A DNA stretch of 22,615 nt from Phycisphaerales bacterium (GTDB lineage: Bacteria; Planctomycetota; Phycisphaerae; SM23-33). The stretch is taken from NCBI GenBank assembly GCA_003171235.1, contig PMYM01000149.1, positions 1-22,615 of the forward strand. Reading direction: 5' to 3'. Below are positions 13,554-21,683 of the stretch, one piece after another; the stretch's first letter is position 1, and each line of letters begins with the position of its first letter. A model generated the notes under the pieces. That model saw only the letters and a program-made list of their open reading frames with translations, was not told where the DNA came from and did not search any database. The translations under genes were made by a program, and so were the position numbers.

Positions 13554-16346
13554 CTACTTCATCGCCTGGGCCACTTGGGCGGCGAGGGAGAAGAGTTGCT
13601 CCGACCGCCCCTGCCATCCGCTGGCCGGGTACCACTGCTGAAAGATGGCCGAAAAGTTGGGGGCGTACAGGCCATTGAAGCCTAGGCCGTCCAGCAGAGG
13701 TTTCATGCTCTCGAATCCGGCCGTGGTCTGCCGCTCCAGCACCGGCTTGAAGGCCGCCATGCGATCGGTCAGCACCGCCTTGGCCTTGGCGGACAACTCA
13801 GCCGGCAGCTTCTTGGACTTGGCCGGGTCGGTCAGCGCGTCCTCGATGAAGATGCGGGCCTCGGTTTCCTGCAGGCCCTCGCGCATCATTTCCAGCTTGG
13901 CGGTGGATAGCGCACCCTCCGGCCCCGGAGGCACAAAGGACAGCACCATCATGTCGATCTGCCTCCAGAAGCTGCGAGGGTAGCGGGCCTCGATGGTGAC
14001 CACCTGCTGGCCGTGAGCGTTCTTAAGCACCGGCCAGTAATCCAGGCCGATGCGGCCCAAGCCGCGCCGCGGCCCCTGGATGTTCAACTCGCCCAGCAGC
14101 CTTGCCAGGTGTAATGGGATATTTATCAAAGGATCGCGGGCATCGCCGAACCCCCCGGATTGCGAAGCCAGACGAACGAAGGAAGTCTCCATGACAGGAT
14201 TCTTCCAACCGTACTGGGAATCCATCGACCATGCGCCGGCGGAGCCGCACCCGCAGTAGGAGATGAAGTCGATTTTCACCTTCACCTTGCCGCCGAAGTT
14301 GGGATAGTTGAAATGTCCGTACCGCCCCCAGCCTACGCCGGGCATAACCTCATTCCAGAAGGCTGCCTTCTCGTCATTGGGGCAGACGTCGTAGGCGAAG
14401 CCCAGGATCACGGCCTTGTCCAACTGGCGCTTCCTGAGGTGCTCCATCAGCTCCGACATCATGGCCTTCCAGGTGGCCTTGGTGCCCTGGTCGCACCGGC
14501 CGACGGTGCCCATGGTCACTTTGCCGGTGGCCTCGTCCAGCATGCTGACGGGCACCTCGTCGTCGGCGATGGGATCCTTGCCCGCGTACTGCACGTTGAT
14601 GGCCCCCAGGAAGATGTCCCAGACCACCAGCATGACGATCCGCGGCCGGCCCATGTGGGCGATGGCTGTGTCCAGGTAGTGGTCCATGACCGAGAAGTCC
14701 CACTTGTATGTGCCGTCGGGCTTTTTGATCCACCGCACCATGGACTGCTCGTTGCCCAGGTTGGTCTGGCAGATGAGCGGAATGTGCACCGTCCAGCTGC
14801 CCACGTAGCCGGCGCGGTCGAGAGACTTCTCCAGCAGCTTGAAATGCTGGTCGCTGTAGAGCGGCACGCCGTACTGCATGGCCACCGACTCGGGCGATTG
14901 GATCATGTCCACGACAGTGTGAAACTCGCTGGGTTTGGGAACCGACCAATCGCACACCTTCAGCTCCACCGGCGCCTGGACGCCGGCGGCGCCCTGGGCT
15001 GAGATAGTCAGCGTGGCGGTGTAGTTGCCCGGCTTGGCATCGGCCGGAACGGCCACGGTCACCCACACCGGGCAGACGGCCCCGAAAGTCCAGGCGACCC
15101 CCGGAATTGTCCGGACCGGCACCTTGTCCGGCGGCGTCTCGCCCAGGCCGTCGAACATTATCGCGCCGGCCGGATAGTGCCGCGTAGCCATTGCTTCGGA
15201 TAACGCCCCGGCCGTCGGCAGAGCGTAGCGAACCTGCACCGCCGCGGCGGGGATCTTTCCGCCCTGGCCGTCCACCAGGTCGCTGATCTGGGCCTTAAGA
15301 CCTTGTATCGCCTGGTCGCTGGCGACTACCACCTTGCCCGAGAAGTTGCCCCCGCGCGAGCCCACCAGTCTGATCGGCCGCAGCGGCTCGTAAGCGTCGC
15401 CGTAGTCAAGGTCGAAGTCCTGCTGCATGGGCTGGCTATTCCAAACCTGCAGGCCTTTGGGCCGGCCCACGTTGGGCGTGAGCCCCTGGGCCGAGGGGCT
15501 TTCCAAACTAATGCTGTGCAGGCCGCAGGTGGACCACAGGAAGGTGGAGATCTCCCAGGTGATCTTCTTGGCCTGGATCCATGCCTTGACCTCGGGAATG
15601 TAGGGCGCGCGGTGCACCTCGACCGCCAGCACGTTGGTTCCCTTGCGGAGCACATTGGCCGGAATGGCAATCTGGGCGCTACGAACGCGTGCCTTCCACG
15701 AGGCGAGCGTGGCCGGGTCAGGCGGCCTATAGGTGTTCGCGACGGGCATCATCGGGCTGCCGTCGCCCTTAAGGAAAGCCTCCTTGGGGTAATCCTCCGC
15801 CGGGGCGTCGGGGGTGGCGGCGTCCTTGGGCATGTTGGCCCGGCCGACCTCCTGGCCGTTGACGTACACCACCACGCCGCCGCGATAGGTCAGCGAGAGC
15901 TTCAGATCCTTGACGGCCAGGGGGTCGGTGACGCCGAACTTGCCCCGCAGGCACAGCAGGCCCAGGGCGGGCGAACTGCCCTCCACGCCGGTGATGCCCG
16001 CATTGGTGGATTCCTTGACGGCGGCTGACGAAATCTCCGGCGGCAGGGGCCTGCCGGCGATCCGCGACCAATAGCTGTCGTCGAAATCCACCTGCGTCCA
16101 GTCCTTGGGCGGCAGGGCGGTCTGGCCGACGTCGGTCGGCAGCTTGCTCAGCTGGGCGCCCTCGCGCACCAGGGGCGGGCTGAAGGTGTAGTGCACCCTC
16201 CAGAAGCTAAGCTGCGTATCCAGGATCGCTACGCCGCCGGGGCCGGCGGTGGTGGCCGGTTCCGCCGCCTGGAGATGACACGGACGAGAAACCACCGCCG
16301 ACAATAACCACAGTGCCACGATACAGACCCTGGTGCACTTGCCCAT
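13554..16346 (-). CDS. Large secreted DUF4091/GH123-like protein
   Basis: This 930-residue protein has a signal peptide (MGKCTRVCIVALWLLSAVVS, cut probably near residue 28). AAGGAA lies about eight bases before the ATG. Residues 60-260 resemble a jelly-roll sugar-binding domain: WTQVDFDDSYW, then LRGKFGV, GGVVVYVNGQEVGRANMP and LRKGTNVLAVEVH. A beta-sandwich follows to about 500 (GNYTATLTISAQG and KVCDWSVPKP). From about 500 to 790 comes a TIM-barrel-like region with WDFSVMDHYLDTAIAHMG and GFAYDVCPNDEKAAFW. The adjacent Asp658-Glu659 is a candidate for the Asp-Glu pair used by GH123-type enzymes, but the family DEP motif is not exact. The C-terminus is helical. I infer a periplasmic or secreted glycoside-hydrolase-like protein; activity is not certain. 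The GH4 gene upstream has the same orientation. Confidence 0.8.
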   Translation of the reverse strand: MGKCTRVCIVALWLLSAVVSRPCHLQAAEPATTAGPGGVAILDTQLSFWRVHYTFSPPLVREGAQLSKLPTDVGQTALPPKDWTQVDFDDSYWSRIAGRPLPPEISSAAVKESTNAGITGVEGSSPALGLLCLRGKFGVTDPLAVKDLKLSLTYRGGVVVYVNGQEVGRANMPKDAATPDAPAEDYPKEAFLKGDGSPMMPVANTYRPPDPATLASWKARVRSAQIAIPANVLRKGTNVLAVEVHRAPYIPEVKAWIQAKKITWEISTFLWSTCGLHSISLESPSAQGLTPNVGRPKGLQVWNSQPMQQDFDLDYGDAYEPLRPIRLVGSRGGNFSGKVVVASDQAIQGLKAQISDLVDGQGGKIPAAAVQVRYALPTAGALSEAMATRHYPAGAIMFDGLGETPPDKVPVRTIPGVAWTFGAVCPVWVTVAVPADAKPGNYTATLTISAQGAAGVQAPVELKVCDWSVPKPSEFHTVVDMIQSPESVAMQYGVPLYSDQHFKLLEKSLDRAGYVGSWTVHIPLICQTNLGNEQSMVRWIKKPDGTYKWDFSVMDHYLDTAIAHMGRPRIVMLVVWDIFLGAINVQYAGKDPIADDEVPVSMLDEATGKVTMGTVGRCDQGTKATWKAMMSELMEHLRKRQLDKAVILGFAYDVCPNDEKAAFWNEVMPGVGWGRYGHFNYPNFGGKVKVKIDFISYCGCGSAGAWSMDSQYGWKNPVMETSFVRLASQSGGFGDARDPLINIPLHLARLLGELNIQGPRRGLGRIGLDYWPVLKNAHGQQVVTIEARYPRSFWRQIDMMVLSFVPPGPEGALSTAKLEMMREGLQETEARIFIEDALTDPAKSKKLPAELSAKAKAVLTDRMAAFKPVLERQTTAGFESMKPLLDGLGFNGLYAPNFSAIFQQWYPASGWQGRSEQLFSLAAQVAQAMK

Positions 16347-16446
16347 ACTCCGGTTCCTTATTAAAGGCGGGAGACATCAACCTTTGGCCGATCTCTCCCG
16401 CCTGTAAAACTCGCACTACGTCGGAAAGTTCTGTTGATCGTCCGCG

Positions 16447-16550
16447 GCAATTTCAAATCTGGTGATTTCAGATTTCAAATTGCAGAAGCCAAGGCCTTGC
16501 CGTGGCCAGTTCTTACAATTCCGAAATTTGAAATTCCCAAATTTGAAATC
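16447..16550 (+). repeat. Family C palindromic repeat, copy C3
   Basis: AATTTCAAATCTGGTGATTTC on the left and AATTTGAAATTCCCAAATTT on the right flank a core CAGAAGCCAAGGCCTTGCCG. The arms are largely complementary. It sits in the gap 16347-16584 between the GH4 and DUF4091 genes; nothing else is seen there. Confidence 0.75.
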
Positions 16551-16584
16551 GATCTCTTCTTAAGAGGTATCGACCTGCTGGTTA

Positions 16585-17997
16585 CTAACTACCGCTACTG
16601 CCGTCATACCATTGCGGCGGCATCCAGGGCTTCAGGGCCGCAAAGAAATCATCCAGCATGGGGTCGATGTCGTACATGTCGTGCACGTGCGGGTCCAGGA
16701 ACAGGGCCTGCTTGGCCGCCTGGCGGTCGAAGTTGACCGACGCCTGGTAGGAAAGCTCGTGGATGGTCGCCCAGTTGTGCACCAGTTGGAACACAGCCGG
16801 GGGCAGGGTCATGCTCTTGCCGGTGACTTTCTTGCCGGCCACGGTGACCATGGCTTCCACGCAGCAGTTCTTGGGCAGACCGGCGATGTATTGGCCAGTG
16901 TTGAGCAGGTTGAGCACGCGGGTGAAGCTCTTACCCGTCAGGCAGGCCCACATCAGTTCGTGGGCGTGCTCGGTGGTCATGAGGTGCAGGTCGCCCACCG
17001 GATCGGGGCCATACGCCCAGTCCAGGATGATCTGCGGGGGCTTCTTGGCCCCATACTGCTCGCGCCCGGGTTCCACGCTTTGCTGCATGTGGCCTAGCTT
17101 GTGCACGTGGCGCGGGGTCATGAAGAAGCGGTAGAACTCAGCCAGGTGGCTGTCGCCGCAGCTTGGCCAGGCGCCCAGTATGCGGTAGACGTCCTGCTGC
17201 AGCGAGACGTCCTCCTCGGTGGTGGTCAGCAGGCTGTCCTTGAACTTGGCCTGGCTGGCCAGGGAGGCCGCCAGCATCTCGCCCGTGCGGTCCTTGCCCT
17301 TGACCACCAGCCTGGTGACGAACGACTGGTGGTTGACGCCGCCGACGTCCATCTGGATGTCGCTCTTATTGCAGTGGAAGACCTCGCCGAAGTACTCGAA
17401 CAGCGAATCGGCCGAGTGGCACAGGCCAAAGACCGGGATGTGGCTCCGGCGGGCCATGGCCATGGTCAGGCAACTCATGGGGTTGGAGAAGTTGAGCATG
17501 ACGGCCTTGGGGCAGTGCTTGACCATGTCGTCGATGATGGGCAGGACGACGGGGATTTCGCGGATGTTGCGGACCAGGGCGGCCGGGCCCAGGGTGTCGC
17601 CCACGCCCACGGGGATGCCGTACTTGGCGCAGACTTCCCAACTGCGCATGTCCGATTCTTGGCCGCCCACGGTGATGCACAGCCAGACGATGTCGGCGCC
17701 GGTGAGCGCCTCTTTGCGGTCCAGCGTGCGGGTGATGGTGATGTTGGTTTTCTTCTGCCGGGCCATCTTTTCCAGCAGGTCGCCCACCACCCGCAGGGGC
17801 TCTTCGGCGATGTCGTGCAGGCAGATCTCCACGTTGTCAAACCCGCCCACCAGCAGCATGTCGCGCAGCACCTTGTGCACGAACTTGTAGCTGGCGCCGA
17901 TGGCGCATATCTTCCTCTTGCCCACGTCGCCCTTGTTCTTGACGAAGGGCTGGACCTTCCAGTTGCCGGGGGAACTCTTGCCGACGACCTTGACCAT
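16585..17997 (-). CDS. Glycoside hydrolase family 4 (alpha-galactosidase/6-phospho-glycosidase type)
   Basis: GH4 enzymes cleave glycosides by an unusual NAD- and divalent-metal-dependent oxidation-elimination mechanism in the cytoplasm. The start is the ATG at 17997 with GGAG six bases upstream, giving 470 residues; an open extension of 43 codons upstream covers repeat DNA and is rejected. KICAIGASYKF (29-39) is the NAD-binding glycine loop, slightly changed from the usual GxGS. Metal-site residues are present: Cys193 in VFGLCHSAD and His223 in VGGVNHQSF; MLNFSNPMS (167-175) is the NAD/substrate NPM motif. The presence of Cys and His fits alpha-galactosidase, alpha-glucosidase or glucuronidase branches equally. 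The lack of a clear PTS transporter nearby makes unphosphorylated substrates more likely. Confidence 0.93.
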   Translation of the reverse strand: MVKVVGKSSPGNWKVQPFVKNKGDVGKRKICAIGASYKFVHKVLRDMLLVGGFDNVEICLHDIAEEPLRVVGDLLEKMARQKKTNITITRTLDRKEALTGADIVWLCITVGGQESDMRSWEVCAKYGIPVGVGDTLGPAALVRNIREIPVVLPIIDDMVKHCPKAVMLNFSNPMSCLTMAMARRSHIPVFGLCHSADSLFEYFGEVFHCNKSDIQMDVGGVNHQSFVTRLVVKGKDRTGEMLAASLASQAKFKDSLLTTTEEDVSLQQDVYRILGAWPSCGDSHLAEFYRFFMTPRHVHKLGHMQQSVEPGREQYGAKKPPQIILDWAYGPDPVGDLHLMTTEHAHELMWACLTGKSFTRVLNLLNTGQYIAGLPKNCCVEAMVTVAGKKVTGKSMTLPPAVFQLVHNWATIHELSYQASVNFDRQAAKQALFLDPHVHDMYDIDPMLDDFFAALKPWMPPQWYDGSSGS

Positions 17998-18028
17998 CAC
18001 GCTCTCCAGATGTTTGTGCTCTATTAAC

Positions 18029-18080
18029 TGCGAACAACGCGAAAAGATCAGCCACGAACAACGCCAACAACGCGAACAGA
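18029..18080 (+). repeat. Repeat of GCGAACAACGCGAACAA type
   Basis: CTGCGAACAACGCGAAAAGA is followed by CACGAACAACGCCAACAACG. The same word occurs at 13393-13412 after the nitrilase gene. It resembles family A in its 9-base rhythm but differs in sequence. Confidence 0.65.
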
Positions 18081-18137
18081 AAGAATCATTATCATCGGAA
18101 GGGGACGGGTGCGTCAAGGCAGCCATCGGCGGGAGAA

Positions 18138-18186
18138 ATCTCGATTTGCGATTTTCGATTGTCGAATTGAAGGAGCCAAGGCATCA
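18138..18186 (+). repeat. Family C repeat, copy C4 (short form)
   Basis: ATCTCGATTTGCGATTTTCG leads into TTGTCGAATTGAAGGAGCCAAGGC. It carries the shared GGAGCCAAGGC core but lacks the right arm. Confidence 0.65.
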
Positions 18187-18257
18187 GGTGGACCAGCCGG
18201 TCGTGGCTGTGTGAGTACGCCCTGGGAAAACCGGAGAACGTTATCCCAACTGCCAAT

Positions 18258-18560
18258 CTAGTCCCGACGGGACGGCAAGAGGTTAGCCGGGGGCGAAGCC
18301 CCCGAAAAGCGGATCGGTACAGACGGAGCGATGGCTGGATTTACGTGCGAAATGAATCTTGCTCGCGATGTCACGGCATGCTTTTGGGAGGCAGAGGCAA
18401 GTTGTGGTAGTCGCACCATCGGCAGGCACGAACAGTCCTCCTAGCCGATCAAGTCACTGCCTTTGGTTCCTCGGAGACCCATACCGGGGGCTGCGCTGCG
18501 CCCGGCTGCGCCGGGCTTGCTCCACCCCCGGCTATCATCCGGCGGCCCTTCGGGCCTGAG
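18258..18560. mobile_element. REP-like palindrome pair without transposase (REPIN/MITE-like)
   Basis: At the left are GTCCC-GAC-GGGAC (18261-18273) and CGGGGGC-GAA-GCCCCCG (18288-18304), followed by AAAGCGGATCGG. At the right, in inverted orientation, is a palindrome whose outer stem pairs 18484-18490 with 18525-18531, followed by GGCGGCCCTTCGGGCC. Both match the left and right flanks of the Y1 transposase gene at 22045-22491. The roughly 180 bases between hold no open frame of note. The whole gap 17998-18638 has no gene. Confidence 0.65.
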
Positions 18561-18638
18561 AACCGGCCATCACGTATTATCCCGCACGCCGAACCGTTCG
18601 CTTCGCTCACGAACCGGCGTGCCCTGCCTGGGCCCGCA

Positions 18639-19463
18639 CTAGCTGAGCCACATGCCAAGTGCCAATAGAACGAACTTGCCGTTTTCTTTGGTAATAGTCA
18701 GGGTCTGGCCAATTCCAGAGAGGCCGCCCTGTAGCGTACCTGTCCAGACTTCAAATTTCCCGTCAGGCCCTTTGCTGATTGAGAATATGGGGAGAGTCTT
18801 ATCGATTGATTCAGTGGACCAAAGACTCATCGTTTTGGCTGTTTCAGCATACGGTCGAACTGAATACGTCCTGACGAAATCGACAATCTCAACAACCTCT
18901 TGGTCCGTCAATCCCTCCGGAGCTTTAAAGGGCCAGAACGGTTGATCAGGTACGACCAGGTCTTTACCGAAAGGCTCTTGACTTGGCGAGACCTGCCAGT
19001 AATCCCAGTACAACTGTTGTTCATCCCAGTTCGGAACGGTCCGTCGTAGGAGCTTGGTCCATCTCCCCTGAAAGTCAACCATGCCTATGGCCTTGCCCTT
19101 GCGCAATCTGGATGATGTTGAATACGGGCTGTAGAAGATGGACACGGCCCAGGAAGGTTCGCCCTGGCGCTGGTCGTTGTACCTCACCTTAACGTACCAC
19201 GGGCGCTGGCCGGCGGGGGACATGGACCTGGCATAGGCGAAGATCTTCTGTTTCTGCTCGTCCGAAAGCCGGTCGGGAGTGAGTCTCTCGTCGTACACAA
19301 TGGGCACAGCCTGAGGGGCTGAACTGGTGGCTGGAGCACTTGTCGATTTCGATCCAACGCTCTGTTCCGTCCCGTCCGGTCGTGCCGTCCGTGGACAGCC
19401 GGCAGACAGAAGACATGCAAGAAGAAGACTCCCACCCGTCAAAGCAGAGAGAAACCGTTTCAT
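18639..19463 (-). CDS. Putative lipoprotein of unknown function
   Basis: 274 residues. MKRFLSALTGGSLLLACLLS followed by AGC gives a lipobox LSAGC with the lipidated Cys at residue 23, so the mature protein is membrane-anchored. Residues 24-55 are a Ser/Thr/Pro-rich linker (STSAPATSSAPQ). The folded part from about 56 on contains WYVKVRYNDQRQGEPSW, IFYSPYSTSSRLRKGKAIG and a Trp/Tyr-rich stretch, NWDEQQLYWDYWQVSP, and ends in beta-rich sequence. LTDQEVVEIVDFVRTY near residue 186 is a helix. I recognise no family. GC content is visibly lower than in neighbours such as hisF. It probably follows the thioredoxin/TPR-like gene in one transcript, 62 bases apart. Confidence 0.75.
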   Translation of the reverse strand: MKRFLSALTGGSLLLACLLSAGCPRTARPDGTEQSVGSKSTSAPATSSAPQAVPIVYDERLTPDRLSDEQKQKIFAYARSMSPAGQRPWYVKVRYNDQRQGEPSWAVSIFYSPYSTSSRLRKGKAIGMVDFQGRWTKLLRRTVPNWDEQQLYWDYWQVSPSQEPFGKDLVVPDQPFWPFKAPEGLTDQEVVEIVDFVRTYSVRPYAETAKTMSLWSTESIDKTLPIFSISKGPDGKFEVWTGTLQGGLSGIGQTLTITKENGKFVLLALGMWLS

Positions 19464-19490
19464 GGCTTGATCTCCTTCTCTTGCGTCTGC

Positions 19491-19530
19491 GGCATTGCCT
19501 TGGCTCCTTCAATTCGAAATTCGAATTACG
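19491..19530 (-). repeat. Family C repeat copy C5, at the 3' end of the TPR-like gene
   Basis: On the minus strand CCGTAATTCGAATTTCGAAT is followed by TGAAGGAGCCAAGGCAATGCC. The TAA at 19526-19528 is the stop codon of the gene ending here. Confidence 0.7.
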
Positions 19531-20611
19531 GTGCAGAAGACGTCGCCGTGGGGGCCGCGATGCCCGGCCGGGATGCACTCCCCGGGGGCGGCAGTCTCTT
19601 CCCGCCGGTCAGGTCGGCCAGCAGGTCGCGAACCTTCCCGCTGGCCGGGTCGTCGCGGTGGTTTTGCATGTACTCATTCAACGCCGCGACGGCGGCGGGG
19701 CGGTCGCCGCCCCCAAAGAGCAGGATGGCCTTGTCGTAGTATGCCTGGGCAAGGTCGCCGCCGGCGGGGAAGGCGGCGATGTACTTGTTGGCCAATTCCA
19801 GGGCGGTCTTGTTGTCCTTCTCAACGGCGGCCTGGCGGGCCAGAAACAGCATGGCCTGCCCGCCCAACTCCTCCTTGTCGGCGGCGGACTGCAGCACCTC
19901 CTGGGCCAGTTTCTTGGCCGCGGCGGGGTCTTTGGCGGCGATGGCCTGGGCCTTGGCCAGCTTGATCCGCTCGGGCGGCACGCCCGGCGGGGGGTTCTTG
20001 GCCAACTCATCCAGCACCGGCAGGGTTTTCTCCCGGGTCGAGAGCACCAGCCGGGACAGCGCCATTTCCCAGCGGACCTGAGGCGAGGGCTTTTCCTGCC
20101 GGGCCAGCGCTACGTATGTCTTGGCCGCCTGGAGATGCCGGCGGTACAGATCAACCGGCGCCGCCCCGGGGATGGCGTCCAGCAGTTCCAGGTTGCCGGG
20201 ACCCTGGGCGTGGAAAATCTGCGTCAGCGGGGGCTGCTTCTGGCCGGTGGCCTCGAAGAGCGCCTTGCCGGCCTCTGAGGCCGCGTCCAGCTTGACGGCA
20301 GCCATTTCGACCAGCAGGTCCCGGACCTGCGCGTCAGAGATAACCCGGCTCTCCAGGCCCATGCTGGCGGGCACGTTTTCCGCCAGGAAGATGACTACCA
20401 GCGGCGCCTGCCGCTGCAAGGCCTGGGCCTTGGCGGCCTCGTAACTGTCAGCCCATTTGACCTGGGCCGGGGCGGAGGCCGAGGCGGGTTCCTCCTCGTC
20501 ATCGGCGGGGGAAGAGGCAGGCTTGCTTTGCTGGGCCGGCAGCAATCCCGCTGCCGGCAGCACAAGCATCAACAGCCAAAGCCGCAGCCAGCCACTTGTT
20601 GCGCGATTCAT
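19526..20611 (-). CDS. Secreted thioredoxin-fold/TPR-like protein
   Basis: 361 residues with a signal peptide (MNRATSGWLRLWLLMLVLPA, cut near residue 26) and GGGAG upstream of the ATG. An acidic, Ala/Ser-rich linker (ADDEEEPASASAPAQ) precedes residues 50-165, which read as a thioredoxin-like domain of the Thioredoxin_7 kind: WADSYEAAKAQALQRQAPLV, VIFLAENV, then DAQVRDLLVEMAAVKLDA. The CxxC redox pair is absent, so it should not act in disulfide exchange. Residues 170-330 are helical Ala-rich repeats typical of TPR (AKKLAQEVLQSAADKEELGG, AALNEYMQNHRDDP). The tail is Pro/Ser/Ala-rich. It is probably a periplasmic protein-interaction protein; the role is unknown. It is likely cotranscribed with the lipoprotein gene. 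Confidence 0.75.
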   Translation of the reverse strand: MNRATSGWLRLWLLMLVLPAAGLLPAQQSKPASSPADDEEEPASASAPAQVKWADSYEAAKAQALQRQAPLVVIFLAENVPASMGLESRVISDAQVRDLLVEMAAVKLDAASEAGKALFEATGQKQPPLTQIFHAQGPGNLELLDAIPGAAPVDLYRRHLQAAKTYVALARQEKPSPQVRWEMALSRLVLSTREKTLPVLDELAKNPPPGVPPERIKLAKAQAIAAKDPAAAKKLAQEVLQSAADKEELGGQAMLFLARQAAVEKDNKTALELANKYIAAFPAGGDLAQAYYDKAILLFGGGDRPAAVAALNEYMQNHRDDPASGKVRDLLADLTGGKRLPPPGSASRPGIAAPTATSSAP

Positions 20612-20773
20612 GGTTTGGTCTCCCGAAGGATGGTGCGATTATACGCATAGGAGAGCACGAAAACACGAGAGGACAATAGCGACATATAGAGGGGTAGGCG
20701 TAAGACAGGCACCTGCCACGAAACTCAACCTGCGTCACGCCAAGATGTTCGAGCTAAGGGATTATCGGACAGT

Positions 20774-20810
20774 CTCGATTAACCGATTCGCCGATCAACA
20801 GATCGACAAG
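20774..20810 (-). repeat. Family D repeat, single arm
   Basis: TCGATTAACCGATTCGCCGA followed by TCAACAGATCGAC matches the right arm of the inverted repeat at 12441-12473. The gap 20612-20863 otherwise contains only this, a family A copy at 20824-20853 and no gene. Confidence 0.65.
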
Positions 20811-20823
20811 TCTCCGGGTTTCT

Positions 20824-20853
20824 CTCTTTGTGTCCTTTGTGATCTTTGTGGTT
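20824..20853 (-). repeat. Family A repeat copy 5, immediately upstream of hisF
   Basis: CTCTTTGTGTCCTTTGTGAT continuing CTTTGTGG; it ends ten bases before the hisF ATG and takes the place where a Shine-Dalgarno would be expected. Confidence 0.75.
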
Positions 20854-20863
20854 TAATACCCCC

Positions 20864-21679
20864 ATGTTGGCAAAACGAATCATTCCGTGTCTGGACGTCA
20901 AGAATGGCCGGGTGGTCAAGGGCCGCTCGTTCGTGAACCTGCGTGACGCCGGCGACCCGGTGGAGCAGGGCCGGCTGTACAGCGAGGCCGGGGCGGACGA
21001 ACTGGTCTTTCTGGACATCACGGCCACGCTGGAGGCCCGCCAGACCATCCGCGCCCTGGCGGCGGCGGTGGGGCGGGCGGTGTTCATTCCCTACACCATC
21101 GGCGGGGGCATCCGCGAATTGGACGACATCAAGGCCCTGCTGCAGGCGGGGGCGGAGAAAATCTCCATCAATTCCGCCGCCGTCCGCAAGCCCGGCCTGA
21201 TCACCGAGGGCGCCAACGCCTTCGGCAACCAGGCGGTGGTGGTGGCCATCGACGCCAAGCGCGTCGGTGGTGGTGGCACAGGTTTTCAACCTGTGCCTTC
21301 GGAAAGCACAGGTTACAAACCTGTGCTACCCAAATGGGAAGTGTACATCGACGCCGGCACCCGTGCCACCGGGCTGGACGCCGTCCAGTGGGCCCGGCGG
21401 GTGGAGGAACTTGGCTGCGGGGAGATCCTGCTGACCAGCATCGACGCCGACGGCCACACCGCCGGCTACGACATAGAACTTACCCGCGCCATCGCCGGGG
21501 CGGTGGGCATACCGGTCATCGCCTCGGGCGGGGCCGGCGGGCCGGAGGACATCTGGCGCGTCCTGACCGAGGGCCAGGCCGACGCCGCCCTGGCCGCCTC
21601 CATCTTCCACTACGGCCAGTACACCATCGCCCAGGTCAAAGAATACCTCCGCGACCGCGGCGTGAGCGTCCGGCTGTGA
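20864..21679 (+). CDS. hisF: Imidazole glycerol phosphate synthase cyclase subunit, with in-frame palindrome insertion
   Basis: HisF uses ammonia from HisH to turn PRFAR into imidazole glycerol phosphate and AICAR, linking histidine and purine synthesis. The ATG at 20864 gives MLAKRIIPCLDVKNGRVVKG, the standard N-terminus, and 271 residues against the usual 250-258. The catalytic Asp residues are in place: Asp11 (CLDVK) and Asp130 (AIDAKR), and the phosphate loops (YTIGGGIREL, ASGGAGGPED) are intact. After AKRV (residue 134), about 20 extra residues (GGTGFQPVPSESTGYKPVLP) precede WEVYIDAGTR. They are encoded by two perfect palindromes. They fall at the turn of the short hairpin after strand 5, where the Thermotoga enzyme has a surface loop, so activity is probably retained. 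No other his gene is near. No Shine-Dalgarno is visible. Confidence 0.96.
   Translation: MLAKRIIPCLDVKNGRVVKGRSFVNLRDAGDPVEQGRLYSEAGADELVFLDITATLEARQTIRALAAAVGRAVFIPYTIGGGIRELDDIKALLQAGAEKISINSAAVRKPGLITEGANAFGNQAVVVAIDAKRVGGGGTGFQPVPSESTGYKPVLPKWEVYIDAGTRATGLDAVQWARRVEELGCGEILLTSIDADGHTAGYDIELTRAIAGAVGIPVIASGGAGGPEDIWRVLTEGQADAALAASIFHYGQYTIAQVKEYLRDRGVSVRL
21275..21327 (+). repeat. Twin perfect palindromes inside hisF
   Basis: GGCACAGGTT-TTC-AACCTGTGCC (21275-21297) and AGCACAGGTT-ACA-AACCTGTGCT (21305-21327) are each a perfect 10-bp stem with a 3-base loop, 7 bases apart. The size keeps the frame open and contains no stop codon. The architecture matches the 5058-5163 array. Confidence 0.93.
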
Positions 21680-21683
21680 AGAA

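Noticed and set aside
17998..18126. N-terminal extension of the GH4 frame by 43 codons
   Set aside because: It covers the GCGAACAACGCG repeat, and a GGAG lies at proper distance from the ATG at 17997.
18359..18559. A 66-codon open frame between the REP-like palindromes
   Set aside because: It runs into the right palindrome, has no ribosome binding site and shows no protein-like pattern.
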